Shown here piece by piece: positions 62,901 to 64,000 of a stretch of 64,000 nt of DNA (position 1 is the stretch's first letter; each line of letters starts with the position of its first letter). Origin of the DNA: Lithospermum erythrorhizon (taxonomy: Eukaryota > Streptophyta > Magnoliopsida > Boraginales > Boraginaceae); contig JADFUC010002391.1 of assembly GCA_019722365.1 (NCBI GenBank), forward strand, positions 1-64,000, in the 5' to 3' direction. The translations under genes and the position numbers were made by a program. The notes under the pieces were generated by a model. The model was not told the DNA's origin. It worked only from the letters and a program-made list of their open reading frames with translations, and ran no database searches.

Positions 62901-64000
62901 TGACACTATTGTCGAGAGGATTGAGATTTCAGAACCTATGGCTAGTGAGATTAAGGCTCTGGAAGACAATGAAACCTGGGAGGTTGTGGATCTTTTGTTA
63001 ATGTCAAGTTCATAGGATGCAAGTGGGTGTACAAAGTGAAATTTTAAGGCTGATGGCACAGTGGATAAATACAAGGCTCGACTTGTATGCAAAGGAGTAC
63101 AATCAAATAGAAAGGTGTTATTTACTTTGATAGTTTTTAGGTTGGTTTTTGACTCTTTGCTATTTGTACAATGTTGGCCATTGTTTCAACTAGACATTAA
63201 CAATGCTTTTTTACATGGCTACTTAGATGAGGACATTTATATGCTACCCCTTGAGGGATATGACAAGAAAATTTATCCACAAGTGTGCAAGTTGAAGAGA
63301 TCCCTCTATGGTTTAAAACAAGCCTCTAGGCAATAGAATGTGGAGTTTACTACTAGTTTGTTGGATTATGGATTTAAGCAATCTTATCATGATCATTGTC
63401 TTTTCACTTAAATTACTAATGATTGCTTCATGATTCTAGTAGTGTATGTGGATGACATACTCTTGACAAGCACATCTGAACAAGTTTTACTTGTAGTTAA
63501 GGAGTTTTTACATCAGAAATTTACCATTAAAGACCTAGGAGTAGTCAAATATATCCTATGTATAGAGATTACAAGGTCTACATAAGGGATGTACTTGTCA
63601 CATAACAAGTATATTACAGATATAGTACATGACTTGAAATTGGAGGCTTGAGCATCCTCCCACTTAGCTAGCGAGTTGGAATTCTAATAATCGAACTTCT
63701 CCCATACAGCATACAAGCAAGTACCACAGGTTGATAAGCGGTTTTATACCTCGGCTTTATCGGACGATATCACCTTTACATACACAGCTTAAACCAATTT
63801 ATGCGGCATCCTTTTTGAGGGGCGATGGAATCTTTGATGTGCACGATGTCGAGTACCTCAAGATACGCTTTCAGTATGATTTCTTTTATCCTAATAAATT
63901 CGGATATGCAATTCTTGCATTCTATGATGCGATTAGGTAAATGTCCTCTTCTGCGTAGATCGATTAATGAGGATGTGTGTGTGCTTTGTTTGAAGGGGCA

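Larger units (their letters stand above)
59576..64000 (+). mobile_element. Copia (Ale/Retrofit-like) LTR retrotransposon, decayed, incomplete at the window end
   Basis: Order of parts: LTR, primer-binding site, gag from 59985 (DHSSLVLVTDPLTEHNYTSW), zinc knuckle CDHCGKRLHFKSGC (60869-60910), protease SWIIDSGTSTHVC (about 61240), GAG-pre-integrase LWHHTLCHIS, and integrase near 61.8-62.2 kb. RT follows with KFIGCKWVYKVK, LDINNAFLHGYLDEDIYM, LKRSLYGLKQASRQ and catalytic YVDD at about 63445. A damaged RNase H region retains FYPNKFGYAILAFYDA. Gag is interrupted by a TAG at 60486-60488 and pol by many frameshifts and stops, so it is not autonomous. The family assignment is from the gag and zinc-knuckle context and is moderate. 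Confidence 0.88.

Overview
This window is nuclear DNA from a flowering plant, most likely a core eudicot. Its genes have many short exons with GT..AG introns, the spacers are very AT-rich, and the best-recognised genes encode nuclear-coded chloroplast proteins (an FtsH7/FtsH9-type protease, TSP9, NdhS). Stowaway-type MITE ends, Copia retrotransposon pieces and frequent 'actccgta' tracts fit a eudicot, perhaps Caryophyllales, but the species cannot be settled from this sequence.

Layout. 0-6 kb: two decayed genes, an OCTOPUS/OPL-type (DUF740) pseudogene on + and an ELM2-SANT (ARID-protein type) pseudogene on -. 6-15 kb: AT-rich spacer around a five-exon bHLH gene (-). 15-19.5 kb: an intact eight-exon GH3 beta-glucosidase/exo-glucanase gene (-). 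20.9-26.3 kb: an intact 13-exon FtsH7/9 gene (+) with a Stowaway MITE in one intron. 28.5 kb: a small intronless gene. 29.4 and 30.9 kb: two inverted copies of a 147-bp MITE. 31.5 kb: TSP9 (-). 36.9-38.7 kb: a heavily decayed SIRE/Maximus-like Copia pol fragment (-). 40.0 kb: a pure 160-bp poly(T) tract. 40.4-42.8 kb: a two-exon TPR-protein gene (-). 47.6-48.2 kb: a duplicated RNase H-like remnant. 51.8-53.2 kb: a truncated Copia fragment abutting a broken 3' half of a CDC6 gene (53.2-56.5 kb), which also holds an LTR-like insertion. 57.1 kb: a ribosomal P0 tail fragment (-). 58.4 kb: intact ndhS (+). 59.6 kb to the end: a second, longer, decayed Copia element with 5' LTR, primer-binding site, gag and pol, running off the window.

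The living genes do not form one pathway. Three act in or on the chloroplast (FtsH7/9 in the envelope or thylakoid membrane, TSP9 at photosystem/LHCII interfaces, NdhS in the ferredoxin-binding arm of the NDH complex), but plant genes are not in operons and this proximity is probably chance. I found no convincing undescribed system. The points most worth a second look are the poly(T) tract with its repeated flanks, the nonsense codon shared by two Copia copies 10 kb apart, the layered destruction of CDC6, and three unassigned terminal-exon-like segments.
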